NCBI GenBank assembly: GCA_021767525.1
Contig: JAASTF010000051.1
Span: 1-14,609 of the forward strand
Reading direction: 5' to 3'
Length of the DNA stretch: 14,609 nucleotides
Source: Paracoccaceae bacterium
GTDB lineage: Bacteria > Pseudomonadota > Alphaproteobacteria > Rhodobacterales > Rhodobacteraceae
Positions 6,496 to 13,841 of this stretch are shown here, one piece after another. The position numbers and the translations under genes are program-made. The first letter of the stretch is position 1, and each line of letters opens with the position of its first letter. Under the pieces are notes generated by a model. It did not search any database, was not told the origin of the DNA, and saw only the letters and a list, made by a program, of their open reading frames with translations.

Positions 6496-7755
6496 TCAAA
6501 ATCGCCCGCCCAGCCCGTGCAGCAGCCTTGCGCCGGCCTCGAAATACAGCCCGCGCATCACGGTCCAGCTTTCGTTGTGCCGGTCGACCGGCGCCAGCGG
6601 CAGGTCCGACTCGTCGCCAGACAACAGCGCCCGCGCGCAAGCCCGGCCCAGCACCGTGCCCGGCGCGATGCCTCGGCCCGAATAGCCGAACACCGCCAAA
6701 CCGCCCTGCCCCAGCCGCAGGATCTTGGGGATCTTGTCACCGCTCATCCCGATGCGGCCTGACCAGAAATGCTGCAACTCTGCCCCCGCCGCCTGTGGAA
6801 ACAGCCGCGCCAGCGCGCGCTCGGCCCAAGCGCGGTGCAGGCCTACCGCGTCGGGCTTGCCCATCGCGCCCAGGATCAGGCGACCCGCCGCGTCTTTGCG
6901 ATAAGAGGTCATGATCAGCCCGGTGTCCCACGCGCCCTCGCCCTGCGGCAGGATGCTGCCCGCCACGTTCGACGACAGCGGCGCGGTCGCCAGTTGAAAG
7001 AAGTTCACCGGCGTCATCGGCGGCAGATCGGCACCTTTCGTGGGCCGATGATAGGCGTTGGTGGCCAACAACAGCGCGCCCGCCCGCACGCGCAGCCCGG
7101 CGGCCTCGACGCGCCATGCGTCGCCGTCGCGCGCGATGGCCGAAACGGTGGCGCCCTGCATGATCTGCGCGCCGACCCCCGCCGCCACCCGCGCGAGGCC
7201 GCGCACATATCCCATCGGCTGCACCGTGCCCGCCCGCGCATCATGCAAAGCACCGTGAACGCGGTCGCTGCCCAGCCGGTCGCGCGCGGCAGCCGCATCG
7301 AGCAAGGTCACCGGAGCACCGCGCGCGGCCTGCTGGCGATGGCGGTCGGTCAACTCGGCGCGGGCCTTCGGCGCATGGGCGCAATGGAGCGTGCCCGCGC
7401 GCATCGCCTCGGCCGCGATGCCGTGCTGGTCGATCAGGTCGAACACCTGCCCCGGCCCCTGCGCCAGCGCGGCGTTCAGGCGCTGGCCGGCATCGGCGCC
7501 CATCTTGGCCTCGACCTGGTCGGGCGGCAGCCACAGCCCCGCATTGACCAGCCCGACATTCCGGCCCGAGCCACCGTGGCCCACGGTTTCCGCCTCGAGC
7601 ACGATAACCTTTGCGCCTGCCTGCGCGGCCTCCAACGCCGCCGCGCAGCCGGTAAAGCCGCCGCCGATCACCACCAGGTCGGCGGTATGATCGCCGGTCA
7701 GCTGGGTGTCGGGCACGGCCTCGGCGCAGGTAGCCTCCCAAAGGTTGCCGGTCAT
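6496..7755 (-). CDS. FAD-dependent oxidoreductase, DAO family
   Basis: Flavoprotein, 419 aa, of the D-amino-acid-oxidase fold (glycine oxidase, PuuB and pipecolate oxidase relatives), expected to oxidise a C-N bond of an amine or amino acid. An N-terminal FAD-binding Rossmann motif VVIGGGFTG sits at about 28-36 with the acidic ribose-binding E54 (VIVLEAE), then GGSGRNVGLVNAG (61-73). Near the C-terminus is the second FAD-contact region VFGYSGRGIAPGT. There is no signal peptide, so it is probably cytosolic. I start at ATG 7755, which overlaps the E1 stop as ATGA; an in-frame extension to 7929 would add low-complexity Arg-rich residues that are only antisense-frame material from E1. Co-translation with a 2-oxoacid dehydrogenase E1 suggests its product, or a later intermediate, feeds that enzyme. 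The substrate is not identifiable from sequence. Confidence 0.85.
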   Translation of the reverse strand: MTGNLWEATCAEAVPDTQLTGDHTADLVVIGGGFTGCAAALEAAQAGAKVIVLEAETVGHGGSGRNVGLVNAGLWLPPDQVEAKMGADAGQRLNAALAQGPGQVFDLIDQHGIAAEAMRAGTLHCAHAPKARAELTDRHRQQAARGAPVTLLDAAAARDRLGSDRVHGALHDARAGTVQPMGYVRGLARVAAGVGAQIMQGATVSAIARDGDAWRVEAAGLRVRAGALLLATNAYHRPTKGADLPPMTPVNFFQLATAPLSSNVAGSILPQGEGAWDTGLIMTSYRKDAAGRLILGAMGKPDAVGLHRAWAERALARLFPQAAGAELQHFWSGRIGMSGDKIPKILRLGQGGLAVFGYSGRGIAPGTVLGRACARALLSGDESDLPLAPVDRHNESWTVMRGLYFEAGARLLHGLGGRF

Positions 7756-9941
7756 CCGCACAGATCCCTTGCGGCGGCCACGATCCCGTCGGCCGAGGGC
7801 AGCGTGGCGGCGTAGGCGGGTCCGGTGGCGATAAAGCAATCCTCGGCGGTGATACGGCGGGCATCGGCGCGGCCCTGTTCGACCATCAGCGCCATCAGCG
7901 CCTCGGACTGGCTGCCGGTGCGGCGGCATTCATCGACGATCAACACCCGATCGCAGCCCTGGACAGCGGCCATGATCGCGCCCGCATCCAGCGGTGCCAG
8001 CCAACGCAGGTCGACCACCCGCGCCTTGATACCTTGATCGGCCAACCGCGCCTGCGCCTGGCGCGACAGGTAATGGCCGTTGCCATAGGTCACGATAGCC
8101 AGGTCGCTGCCGTCGCCATGCACGCCCAGATCGCCCGGGGCGACTTCCACCCCGGCCTCGGGGTAGCGCGTCAGCCAGCCGCCATCGCCCTCGTCCAGCA
8201 GGTCGCGCATCGGGTACAGCGCAATCGGTTCGACCATGACGACAACGCGGCCCTGCTCTCGCGCCATGCGCACGGCGGCGCGATGCATCGCCACCGCATC
8301 GGCGCCGGTGCTGGGGCAGCCGATCATCACGCCCGGAATATCGCGCAGCACCGCCAGCGAGTTGTCATTGTGAAAATGCCCGCCGAACCCACGCTGATAG
8401 CCAAGGCCTGCGATACGCAGCACCATCGGGTTGGCGTATTGGCCATTCGAGAAAAACGGCAGGGTCGCGGCCTCACCCCTGATCTGATCCTCGGCATTGT
8501 GCAGATAGGCCAGGAACTGGATTTCCGGCATCGGGATATAGCCCTGCTGCGCCATGCCAATGGCCAGGCCCAGGATCGACTGTTCATCCAGAAGCGAGTC
8601 GATCACACGCCCCGGCCCGAACCGCGCCTGCAGCCCCTTTGTAATGCCGTAAACGCCGCCCTTGCGGCCGATATCCTCGCCCGCCATGACAAGGCCTGGC
8701 GTGGCCAGCATCAGATCGGCCAGGCCAAGGTTCAGCAACTTGTTCATCGGCTGGGGTTCGTCCAGCGCACGCAAGTCGGCCGCACCGAACATCTGCGCGC
8801 GTTCTTCGTCCGACGGGCCGTTCAGGCGCGGCAGGTCGCGTTTCGGTGGGATGAGCGAGGCCATCACATCCTGCGCTGTCTTCAGCTTGGGCCGCGCTGT
8901 GGCCTTTTCGGCCAGCGCCTCGGTTTCGGCCCAGATGTCATCGTAGATCTTCAGCACCCCATCGGCATCGGCCAAGCCCTCGGCCATCAGCCGCGTGGCG
9001 GTGTGGATCAGCGGGTCGTTCGCCTCTTGCGCCGCGATCTCGTCCTTTGGGCGATAGGCGGCTTCGACATCCGCGCCGGCGTGTCCATAAAGTCGCACGC
9101 AGGTCATGTGCAGCACGGCGGGTTTGCGGCGCGCGCGCACCCAATCAGCGGCGCGCTTGGCGGTGGCGTAGGTGTCGACGATATCCAGCCCGTTGCAGGT
9201 GAAATATTCCAGCCCCGCCCGCGCCTTCAGGCTGTCGGCCACCCAGCCCCTGGGGGTTTTGACCGAGATGCCGATGCCATTATCCTCGCACACGAACAGC
9301 AGCGGCAGCGGCGTGCCTTGATAAGCCGTCCAGCCGGCTGTGTTCAGCGCCCCCTGTGCGGTCGAATGGTTCAGCGAGGCATCCCCAAAACTGCACATCA
9401 CCACCGCATCGCTGGGCCATTCCGGCGCCTCTGGCGGCATCCGGCGACTCATGCCAATGGCAAAGGCCGCGCCCATCGCCTTGGGCAGATGGCTGGCGAT
9501 GGTCGAGGTCTGCGGCGGGATGTTCAGCGCCTTCGACCCCAGCACCTTGTGCCGCCCGCCGCTGGTCGGGTCGTCGGACGAGGCGGTAAAGCTCAGCAGC
9601 ATGTCCCACAGCGGCCTCTGCCCCTCGACCTGGCCCGCGCGGGCGATCTGGAACGCCGCATCGCGGTAATGCAGAAAGGCCGGGTCGGTCACGCGCAGCG
9701 CCTGCGCAATGGCAGCGTTGCCCTCGTGCCCCGAGGATCCGATGGTGTAAAACCCCTGCCCCCGCGATTGCAGCACGCGCGCGATGCGATCCAGCTGTCG
9801 GCTGGTCACCTGCGCCCGGAACAGCGCCAGCAGATCGTCGGCTGTCAGCCCCGCATCGGCCGCGCGCCCCTGAACAGCCGGCAGATCGCCCGTCTTGATA
9901 CGTGAAAGAAACGCCTCGTGCACCCGTGTTGCCGGATCCAT
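7752..9941 (-). CDS. Fused alpha/beta 2-oxoacid dehydrogenase E1 (branched-chain type)
   Basis: Thiamine-diphosphate-dependent E1, 729 aa, with both subunits in one chain; such enzymes decarboxylate a 2-oxoacid and pass the acyl group to a lipoyl-E2. Alpha part, about 30-345: GFYTIGSSGHEGNAA (63-77), HYRDAAF (91-97), and the ThDP/metal motif starting GDASLN (186-191) and ending EDNGIG (219-224). Beta part, about 395-729: GEDIGRKGGVYGITKGL (421-437) with the conserved acidic residue, EIQFLAYL (473-480), and GHFHNDNSL (521-529), where related beta subunits usually have HSQS. The ATG is preceded by GAGG about 9 nt upstream. No E2 or E3 gene is in the window. It resembles branched-chain or acetoin-type E1 enzymes; the substrate could be a branched 2-oxoacid or 2-oxoadipate. 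The downstream oxidoreductase overlaps by 4 nt. Confidence 0.88.
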   Translation of the reverse strand: MDPATRVHEAFLSRIKTGDLPAVQGRAADAGLTADDLLALFRAQVTSRQLDRIARVLQSRGQGFYTIGSSGHEGNAAIAQALRVTDPAFLHYRDAAFQIARAGQVEGQRPLWDMLLSFTASSDDPTSGGRHKVLGSKALNIPPQTSTIASHLPKAMGAAFAIGMSRRMPPEAPEWPSDAVVMCSFGDASLNHSTAQGALNTAGWTAYQGTPLPLLFVCEDNGIGISVKTPRGWVADSLKARAGLEYFTCNGLDIVDTYATAKRAADWVRARRKPAVLHMTCVRLYGHAGADVEAAYRPKDEIAAQEANDPLIHTATRLMAEGLADADGVLKIYDDIWAETEALAEKATARPKLKTAQDVMASLIPPKRDLPRLNGPSDEERAQMFGAADLRALDEPQPMNKLLNLGLADLMLATPGLVMAGEDIGRKGGVYGITKGLQARFGPGRVIDSLLDEQSILGLAIGMAQQGYIPMPEIQFLAYLHNAEDQIRGEAATLPFFSNGQYANPMVLRIAGLGYQRGFGGHFHNDNSLAVLRDIPGVMIGCPSTGADAVAMHRAAVRMAREQGRVVVMVEPIALYPMRDLLDEGDGGWLTRYPEAGVEVAPGDLGVHGDGSDLAIVTYGNGHYLSRQAQARLADQGIKARVVDLRWLAPLDAGAIMAAVQGCDRVLIVDECRRTGSQSEALMALMVEQGRADARRITAEDCFIATGPAYAATLPSADGIVAAARDLCG

Positions 9942-10018
9942 TGCTTGCCTCGTCTTGCTGGTTCCGGCCCCCGTGATACGCGCCTTGGCGCGGCGGTTCC
10001 AGCCGGGTTTTCAAACGA

Positions 10019-10046
10019 AAAGGGCCGCCCAAGCGGACGGCCCTTT
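10019..10046 (-). terminator. Strong rho-independent terminator of the gcdH homologue
   Basis: On the minus strand AAAGGGCCGTCC pairs with GGGCGGCCCTTT around a GCTT loop: 12 pairs, one of them a G-T wobble, followed by a short T-rich tract. It starts 20 nt after the glutaryl-CoA dehydrogenase stop. It separates that gene from the E1 gene, which begins 77 nt further on and so probably has its own promoter, or depends on read-through, in 9942-10018. Confidence 0.85.
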
Positions 10047-10066
10047 ATCTGTAATACGCTCAGCGA

Positions 10067-11290
10067 TCAAAAGAACGCCTGAAGCCCCGTCTGCGCCCGA
10101 CCCAGGATCAGGGCGTGCACGTCATGGGTGCCCTCATAGGTATTCACGGTTTCCAGGTTCACCGCGTGGCGGATCACGCCGAATTCCAGGCTGATGCCGT
10201 TGCCGCCATGCATGTCCCGCGACATGCGCGCGATATCCAGCGCCTTGCCGCAGTTGTTGCGCTTGACGATGCTGATCATTTCCGGCGCGGCCTTGGCCTG
10301 ATCCATCAGGCGGCCAACCTGCAGGCTGGCCTGCAGGCCCAGGGCGATCTCGGTCTGCATGTCGGCCAGTTTCTTCTGGAACAGCTGGGTCTGCGCCAGC
10401 GGGCGCTTGAACTGGTGCCGGTCCAGCCCGTATTGCCGCGCGGCGTGCCAGCAGAACTCGGCCGCGCCCATCACGCCCCAGCTGATGCCATAGCGGGCGC
10501 GGTTCAAGCAGCCGAACGGGCCTTTCAGACCCTCGATATGCGGCAGCAGCGCGTCCTCGCCCACCTCGACATTGTCCATAACGATCTCGCCGGTGATCGA
10601 GGCACGCAGGCTCATTTTCTTCTCGATCTTCGGCGCGCTCAGACCCTTCATGCCCTTTTCCAGCACGAAACCGCGGATCTTGCCGCCATGCGCCTCGGAC
10701 TTGGCCCAAACCACGAAAACATCCGCGATCGGGCTGTTCGAAATCCACATCTTCGAGCCGTTCAGAACATAACCGCCATCGGTCTTGACCGCGCGGGTCT
10801 TCATCCCCGCCGGATCGCTGCCGGCATCGGGCTCGGTCAGGCCGAAACAGCCGATCCATTCGCCGCTGGCCAGTTTCGGCAGGTATTTCTGACGCTGCTC
10901 TTCGCTGCCATAGGCATAGATCGGATACATCACCAGGCTGGATTGCACCGACATCATCGAGCGATAGCCCGAATCCACCCGCTCGACCTCGCGCGCGACC
11001 AAGCCATAGGTCACATAGCCCGCGCCGATGCCGCCATATTCCTCGGGGATCGTGGTGCCCAGCAGGCCCATTTCGCCCATCTCGGCAAAGATCGCCGGGT
11101 CGGTGCTTTCCTCCTGGAACGCCTGCAGCACGCGCGGCTGGAGCTTTTCGGCGCAATAGCTGCGGGCGCTGTCGCGCACCATGCGCTCGTCCTCGGTCAG
11201 CTGATCCTCAAGGCGAAAGGGATCTTCCCAGTCGAATTGGCCCAGGTCGGGCATGTCCTTGGCGCGCAGGGTGGGTTTGTCGTCCAGCAT
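10067..11290 (-). CDS. gcdH: Glutaryl-CoA dehydrogenase
   Basis: FAD-dependent acyl-CoA dehydrogenase, 407 aa, that oxidises and decarboxylates glutaryl-CoA to crotonyl-CoA in lysine, tryptophan and glutarate breakdown, passing electrons to ETF. Several features separate it from generic acyl-CoA dehydrogenases: GYRSMMSVQSSLVMYP (108-123) with the substrate-binding R110, CFGLTEPDAGSDPAGM (148-163), and NTYEGTHDVHALILGRA (383-399) with catalytic base E386. Length is typical of bacterial GcdH. The ATG is supported by AGGAGAG about 6 nt upstream. It is transcribed divergently from a LysR-type gene, the usual arrangement for a regulator of its neighbour, and is followed by a strong terminator. I see no missing catalytic residue. 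Confidence 0.93.
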   Translation of the reverse strand: MLDDKPTLRAKDMPDLGQFDWEDPFRLEDQLTEDERMVRDSARSYCAEKLQPRVLQAFQEESTDPAIFAEMGEMGLLGTTIPEEYGGIGAGYVTYGLVAREVERVDSGYRSMMSVQSSLVMYPIYAYGSEEQRQKYLPKLASGEWIGCFGLTEPDAGSDPAGMKTRAVKTDGGYVLNGSKMWISNSPIADVFVVWAKSEAHGGKIRGFVLEKGMKGLSAPKIEKKMSLRASITGEIVMDNVEVGEDALLPHIEGLKGPFGCLNRARYGISWGVMGAAEFCWHAARQYGLDRHQFKRPLAQTQLFQKKLADMQTEIALGLQASLQVGRLMDQAKAAPEMISIVKRNNCGKALDIARMSRDMHGGNGISLEFGVIRHAVNLETVNTYEGTHDVHALILGRAQTGLQAFF

Positions 11291-11394
11291 TGATCTCTCC
11301 TATTCGCAGGCTTCATGCATTTTTCTTGTAATACCACGCTGGCCACGCCATGAATACCGCGATTTCCGCATCTTCTCATGAGGTTTTGGAATAC
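11291..11394. promoter_or_regulatory. Divergent gcdH / LysR control region
   Basis: With the LysR start at 11395, 104 nt lie between the two divergent start codons, enough for back-to-back promoters and a LysR operator. The stretch 11310-11340 is AT-rich and holds the palindrome ATGCAT within CTTCATGCATTTTTCTTG. LysR-type proteins bind T-N11-A dyads; more than one weak candidate can be drawn here, and I do not choose one. Confidence 0.4.
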
Positions 11395-12306
11395 ATGCTT
11401 GCGCCGCGCCGCTATCTTCCGTCGATCACCGCGCTGCGCGCGCTCGAAGCGCTCGACCGGCTGGGCAGCGCCACCGCCGCCGCGGCCGAGCTGAACCTGA
11501 CGCAAAGCGCAGTCAGCCGGCAATTGCAAACACTCGAAGAGCAGCTGGGCACGCCCCTGATCAAACGCGCCGGCCGGCGGATGCACCTGACACCCGCCGC
11601 GGGCGATTACGTGGCCAAGGTGCGCAGCGCCCTGCACCAGATCGCCGAGGCCGGGTTGCACCTGCACGCGACGCCCACAGGCGTCGGCACGGTCAGCCTG
11701 GCGATCCTGCCCACCTTCGGGATGCGCTGGCTGGTGCCGCGCCTGCCCGAGTTCACCCGCCGCCACCCCGAGGTCACGGTGAACCTGTCCACCAGCCTTG
11801 GCCGCGTGAACTTTGACGTCGAACTCTTTGATGCGGCGATATTTTTCGGTGCAGCAACGCCATCTGACTGCCACGGGCTGCGCCTGCGCGCCGAAAGCGT
11901 CATCCCGGTATGCGCGCCCCAGCTTTTGGACGAGGCCACGCTCGACACCCCGCAAGACATTCTGAAACTGCCGTTGCTGCATATCCAGACCCGGCCCGAG
12001 GCCTGGGCCGAATGGCTGGGCCGCCACGGTATCACAACCCGCCCGCAACCGGGCATGGTCTACGACCAGTTCAACACCATCACACAGGCCGCGCTGCACG
12101 GGCTGGGCGTGGCGCTGCTACCGGCCTATTTGGCCGAGCAGGACCTGGCCACCGGCCGGCTGGTCGCGGCCTGGGGCGGCCCGGTGGAAAGCACGGGCGC
12201 CTACCACCTGATCTGGCCGAAATCCGGCCCTGCCAGCCCCGCGCTGATCGCCTTTCGCGACTGGATGGCCACCCAGGCCGAAGACGGCGACTCGTTGCCG
12301 CGCTAG
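11395..12306 (+). CDS. LysR-type transcriptional regulator, GcvA-like
   Basis: DNA-binding regulator, 303 aa from this start. The N-terminal winged helix-turn-helix runs from ITALRALEALDRLGSATAAA (11-30) to LTQSAVSRQLQTLEEQLGTP (35-54), followed by KRAGRRMHLTPAG-like wing residues (58-70). The effector-binding domain follows, with VSLAILPTFGMRWLVPRLP, typical of the GcvA subgroup, and a C-terminal LPAYLAE segment. An ATG 45 nt upstream (11350) would add 15 residues but lacks a ribosome-binding site; from 11395 the protein starts like its family and has GAGG about 11 nt upstream, so I prefer the latter. Being divergent from gcdH, it likely controls that gene; in Pseudomonas the LysR protein GcdR regulates gcdH, but equivalence is inferred only. 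The effector may be glutarate or a CoA ester. Confidence 0.9.
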   Translation: MLAPRRYLPSITALRALEALDRLGSATAAAAELNLTQSAVSRQLQTLEEQLGTPLIKRAGRRMHLTPAAGDYVAKVRSALHQIAEAGLHLHATPTGVGTVSLAILPTFGMRWLVPRLPEFTRRHPEVTVNLSTSLGRVNFDVELFDAAIFFGAATPSDCHGLRLRAESVIPVCAPQLLDEATLDTPQDILKLPLLHIQTRPEAWAEWLGRHGITTRPQPGMVYDQFNTITQAALHGLGVALLPAYLAEQDLATGRLVAAWGGPVESTGAYHLIWPKSGPASPALIAFRDWMATQAEDGDSLPR

Positions 12307-12349
12307 GCGCATCGCCCTGCTTCCTCTCTCCATAAATATCCTGGGGGGA

Positions 12350-12408
12350 GTCGCGCAGCGACGGGGGGCAAAGCCCCCCAACCCGGTCGGATCGGCGCAG
12401 CCGGTCCG
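12350..12408. repeat. Cluster of three hairpins in a convergent gap
   Basis: Three consecutive inverted repeats fill most of the gap between the convergent LysR and phoB stops: GTCGC-GCA-GCGAC (12350-12362), GGGGGGC-AAA-GCCCCCC (12363-12379), and CGGATCGGC-GCA-GCCGGTCCG (12388-12408, one wobble). All have 3-base loops. The second is the strongest and could terminate transcription from either side, although no long T tract follows. The preceding ATAAATATCCTGGGGGGAG resembles, from memory, intergenic sequences common in Rhodobacteraceae, so this may be a dispersed genomic element. Copy number elsewhere cannot be judged here. Confidence 0.6.
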
Positions 12409-12415
12409 AAACCGC

Positions 12416-13105
12416 TTATCCCAACGCGTAGCCCGCGCCGCGCACCGTGCGCAGCGGATCGTCGCCGCCATGCACCGTCAACGCCTTGCGCAGCCGCCCG
12501 ATATGCACGTCCACCGTGCGGGTATCGACGTAGATATCCCGCCCCCAGACCCGGTCCAGCAGTTGCTCTCGGCTCCAGACCCGGCCCGGCTTTTCCATGA
12601 AGGTCGACAGCAGCCGAAACTCGGTCGGGCCCAGTTTCAGCGCCTCGCCCGCACGGGTGACCCGGTGGGTTTCGGCATCCAGAACGATATCGCCATATTC
12701 CAGCCGCAAGCCCGCCGCCGCCGGCCGCGTGCGCCGCAGCTGGGCCCGCACGCGGGCCATCAGCTCGACAATGGAATAGGGTTTGACCACGTAATCGTCC
12801 GCCCCGGTTTCCAGGCCGCGCACGCGATCCACCTCTTCCGACCGCGCCGACAGCATGATGATCGGCACGCTGCGCGTTTCGGGGCGCATTTTCAGCCGCC
12901 GGCACACCTCGATCCCCGACAGGTTCGGCATCATCCAGTCCAGCACGATGATATCGGGGTTTTCCTCGTCAACCAGCAGCAGCGCATCCTCGCCATTGTC
13001 GGCGCTGGTCACGCGAAACCCCTCGGCCTCGAGGTTATAGGCCAGAACCTCGCGCTGCGCGGGTTCGTCCTCGACCAGCAGAACGGTGGGTTGATCGGCG
13101 CTCAT
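12416..13105 (-). CDS. phoB: Phosphate regulon response regulator PhoB
   Basis: OmpR-family response regulator, 229 aa, that activates the Pho regulon under phosphate limitation. Receiver domain, about 7-122: E12/D13 pocket, phospho-acceptor D56 in VLDWMMPNLSG and K108 in VVKPYS. The winged-helix DNA-binding domain (about 134-229) includes LKLGPTEFRLLSTFMEKPGR, SREQLLDRVWG and RTVDVHIGRLRKAL, ending RTVRGAGYALG as in PhoB. The start could be the GTG at 13108 or the adjoining ATG at 13105; I use ATG, which gives the usual PhoB length, and both are served by GGAG just upstream. It follows phoU by 6 nt, so it is co-transcribed with pstB-phoU. Its sensor kinase PhoR is not in the window. The 3' end faces the LysR gene across the hairpin cluster. 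Confidence 0.94.
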   Translation of the reverse strand: MSADQPTVLLVEDEPAQREVLAYNLEAEGFRVTSADNGEDALLLVDEENPDIIVLDWMMPNLSGIEVCRRLKMRPETRSVPIIMLSARSEEVDRVRGLETGADDYVVKPYSIVELMARVRAQLRRTRPAAAGLRLEYGDIVLDAETHRVTRAGEALKLGPTEFRLLSTFMEKPGRVWSREQLLDRVWGRDIYVDTRTVDVHIGRLRKALTVHGGDDPLRTVRGAGYALG

Positions 13106-13111
13106 CACAGG

Positions 13112-13828
13112 TTACTCCGCCTCGACACCCATCGAGGTCGCATCCGCCTTGGGCCGGTTTTCATCGGGCATCTCGCCGGTGATCAGGTACACGGTCTGCT
13201 CGGCGATGGCGGTCACGTGGTCGCCCATCCGCTCGGTGTTCTTGGCGATGAAATGCAGGTGCATGCAGGCGGTGATGTTGCGCGGGTCTTCCATCATGAA
13301 GGTCAGGAATTCGCGGAACAGCGCGTTGTACATCTGGTCCACGTCGTGGTCGCGGTGGATCACGTCCATCGCCAGGTCGGCATCGCGCTGGATATAGGCA
13401 TCCAGCGCATCCTTCAGCATCAGCTGCACCTCGCGCGCCATCCGACGCAGCGCGGCATGGGCGCCGTTGATCGGTGGCATCTGCACCAGAACGCCGGTGC
13501 GTTTGGCCATGTTCTTGGCATAGTCGCCGATGCGCTCCAGGTTGGCGCTGATCTTCATAACGCTCAGAACCACGCGCAGGTCGATCGCGGTGGGCGCGCG
13601 CAGGGCGATGACGCGGGCGGCCTCTTCGTTGATCGCCTCTTCCAGGTCGTCGATCGCGCGGTCGCCCTTGCGGACCTTCTCGGCCAGTTCCTCGTCGCGA
13701 TCTTCAAGCGAGCGAGCGGCGTCCAGAATGGCCTCTTCCACCAAGCCGCCCATCTTCATGATCCGCGCCTGGATGGTTTCCAGGTCGCGGTCGAAGGCCG
13801 AAGAGATATGTTGATGCTTGTCTTGCAT
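13112..13828 (-). CDS. phoU: Phosphate signalling protein PhoU
   Basis: Cytosolic helical protein, 238 aa, that links the Pst phosphate transporter to PhoR/PhoB signalling and restrains uptake and Pho expression when phosphate is plentiful. It has two PhoU repeats of three helices each. The metal-binding signatures appear as ANLERIGDYAKNMAKR (94-109) and KNTERMGDHVTAIAEQ in the second repeat. A weakly conserved acidic tail (DENRPKADATSMGVEAE) follows. The ATG at 13828 has GAGGGAG about 8 nt upstream. The gene lies 13 nt after pstB and 6 nt before phoB, the usual pst-pho order for this group. Length is typical. Confidence 0.95.
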   Translation of the reverse strand: MQDKHQHISSAFDRDLETIQARIMKMGGLVEEAILDAARSLEDRDEELAEKVRKGDRAIDDLEEAINEEAARVIALRAPTAIDLRVVLSVMKISANLERIGDYAKNMAKRTGVLVQMPPINGAHAALRRMAREVQLMLKDALDAYIQRDADLAMDVIHRDHDVDQMYNALFREFLTFMMEDPRNITACMHLHFIAKNTERMGDHVTAIAEQTVYLITGEMPDENRPKADATSMGVEAE

Positions 13829-13841
13829 GTCGCGTGCTCCC

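Noticed and set aside
8034..9905. Long plus-strand open frame (623 codons) opposite the E1 gene
   Set aside because: Its translation is rich in Arg, His and Gln with no recognisable domain and lies wholly antisense to a gene with clear E1 motifs; such frames are common in GC-rich DNA.
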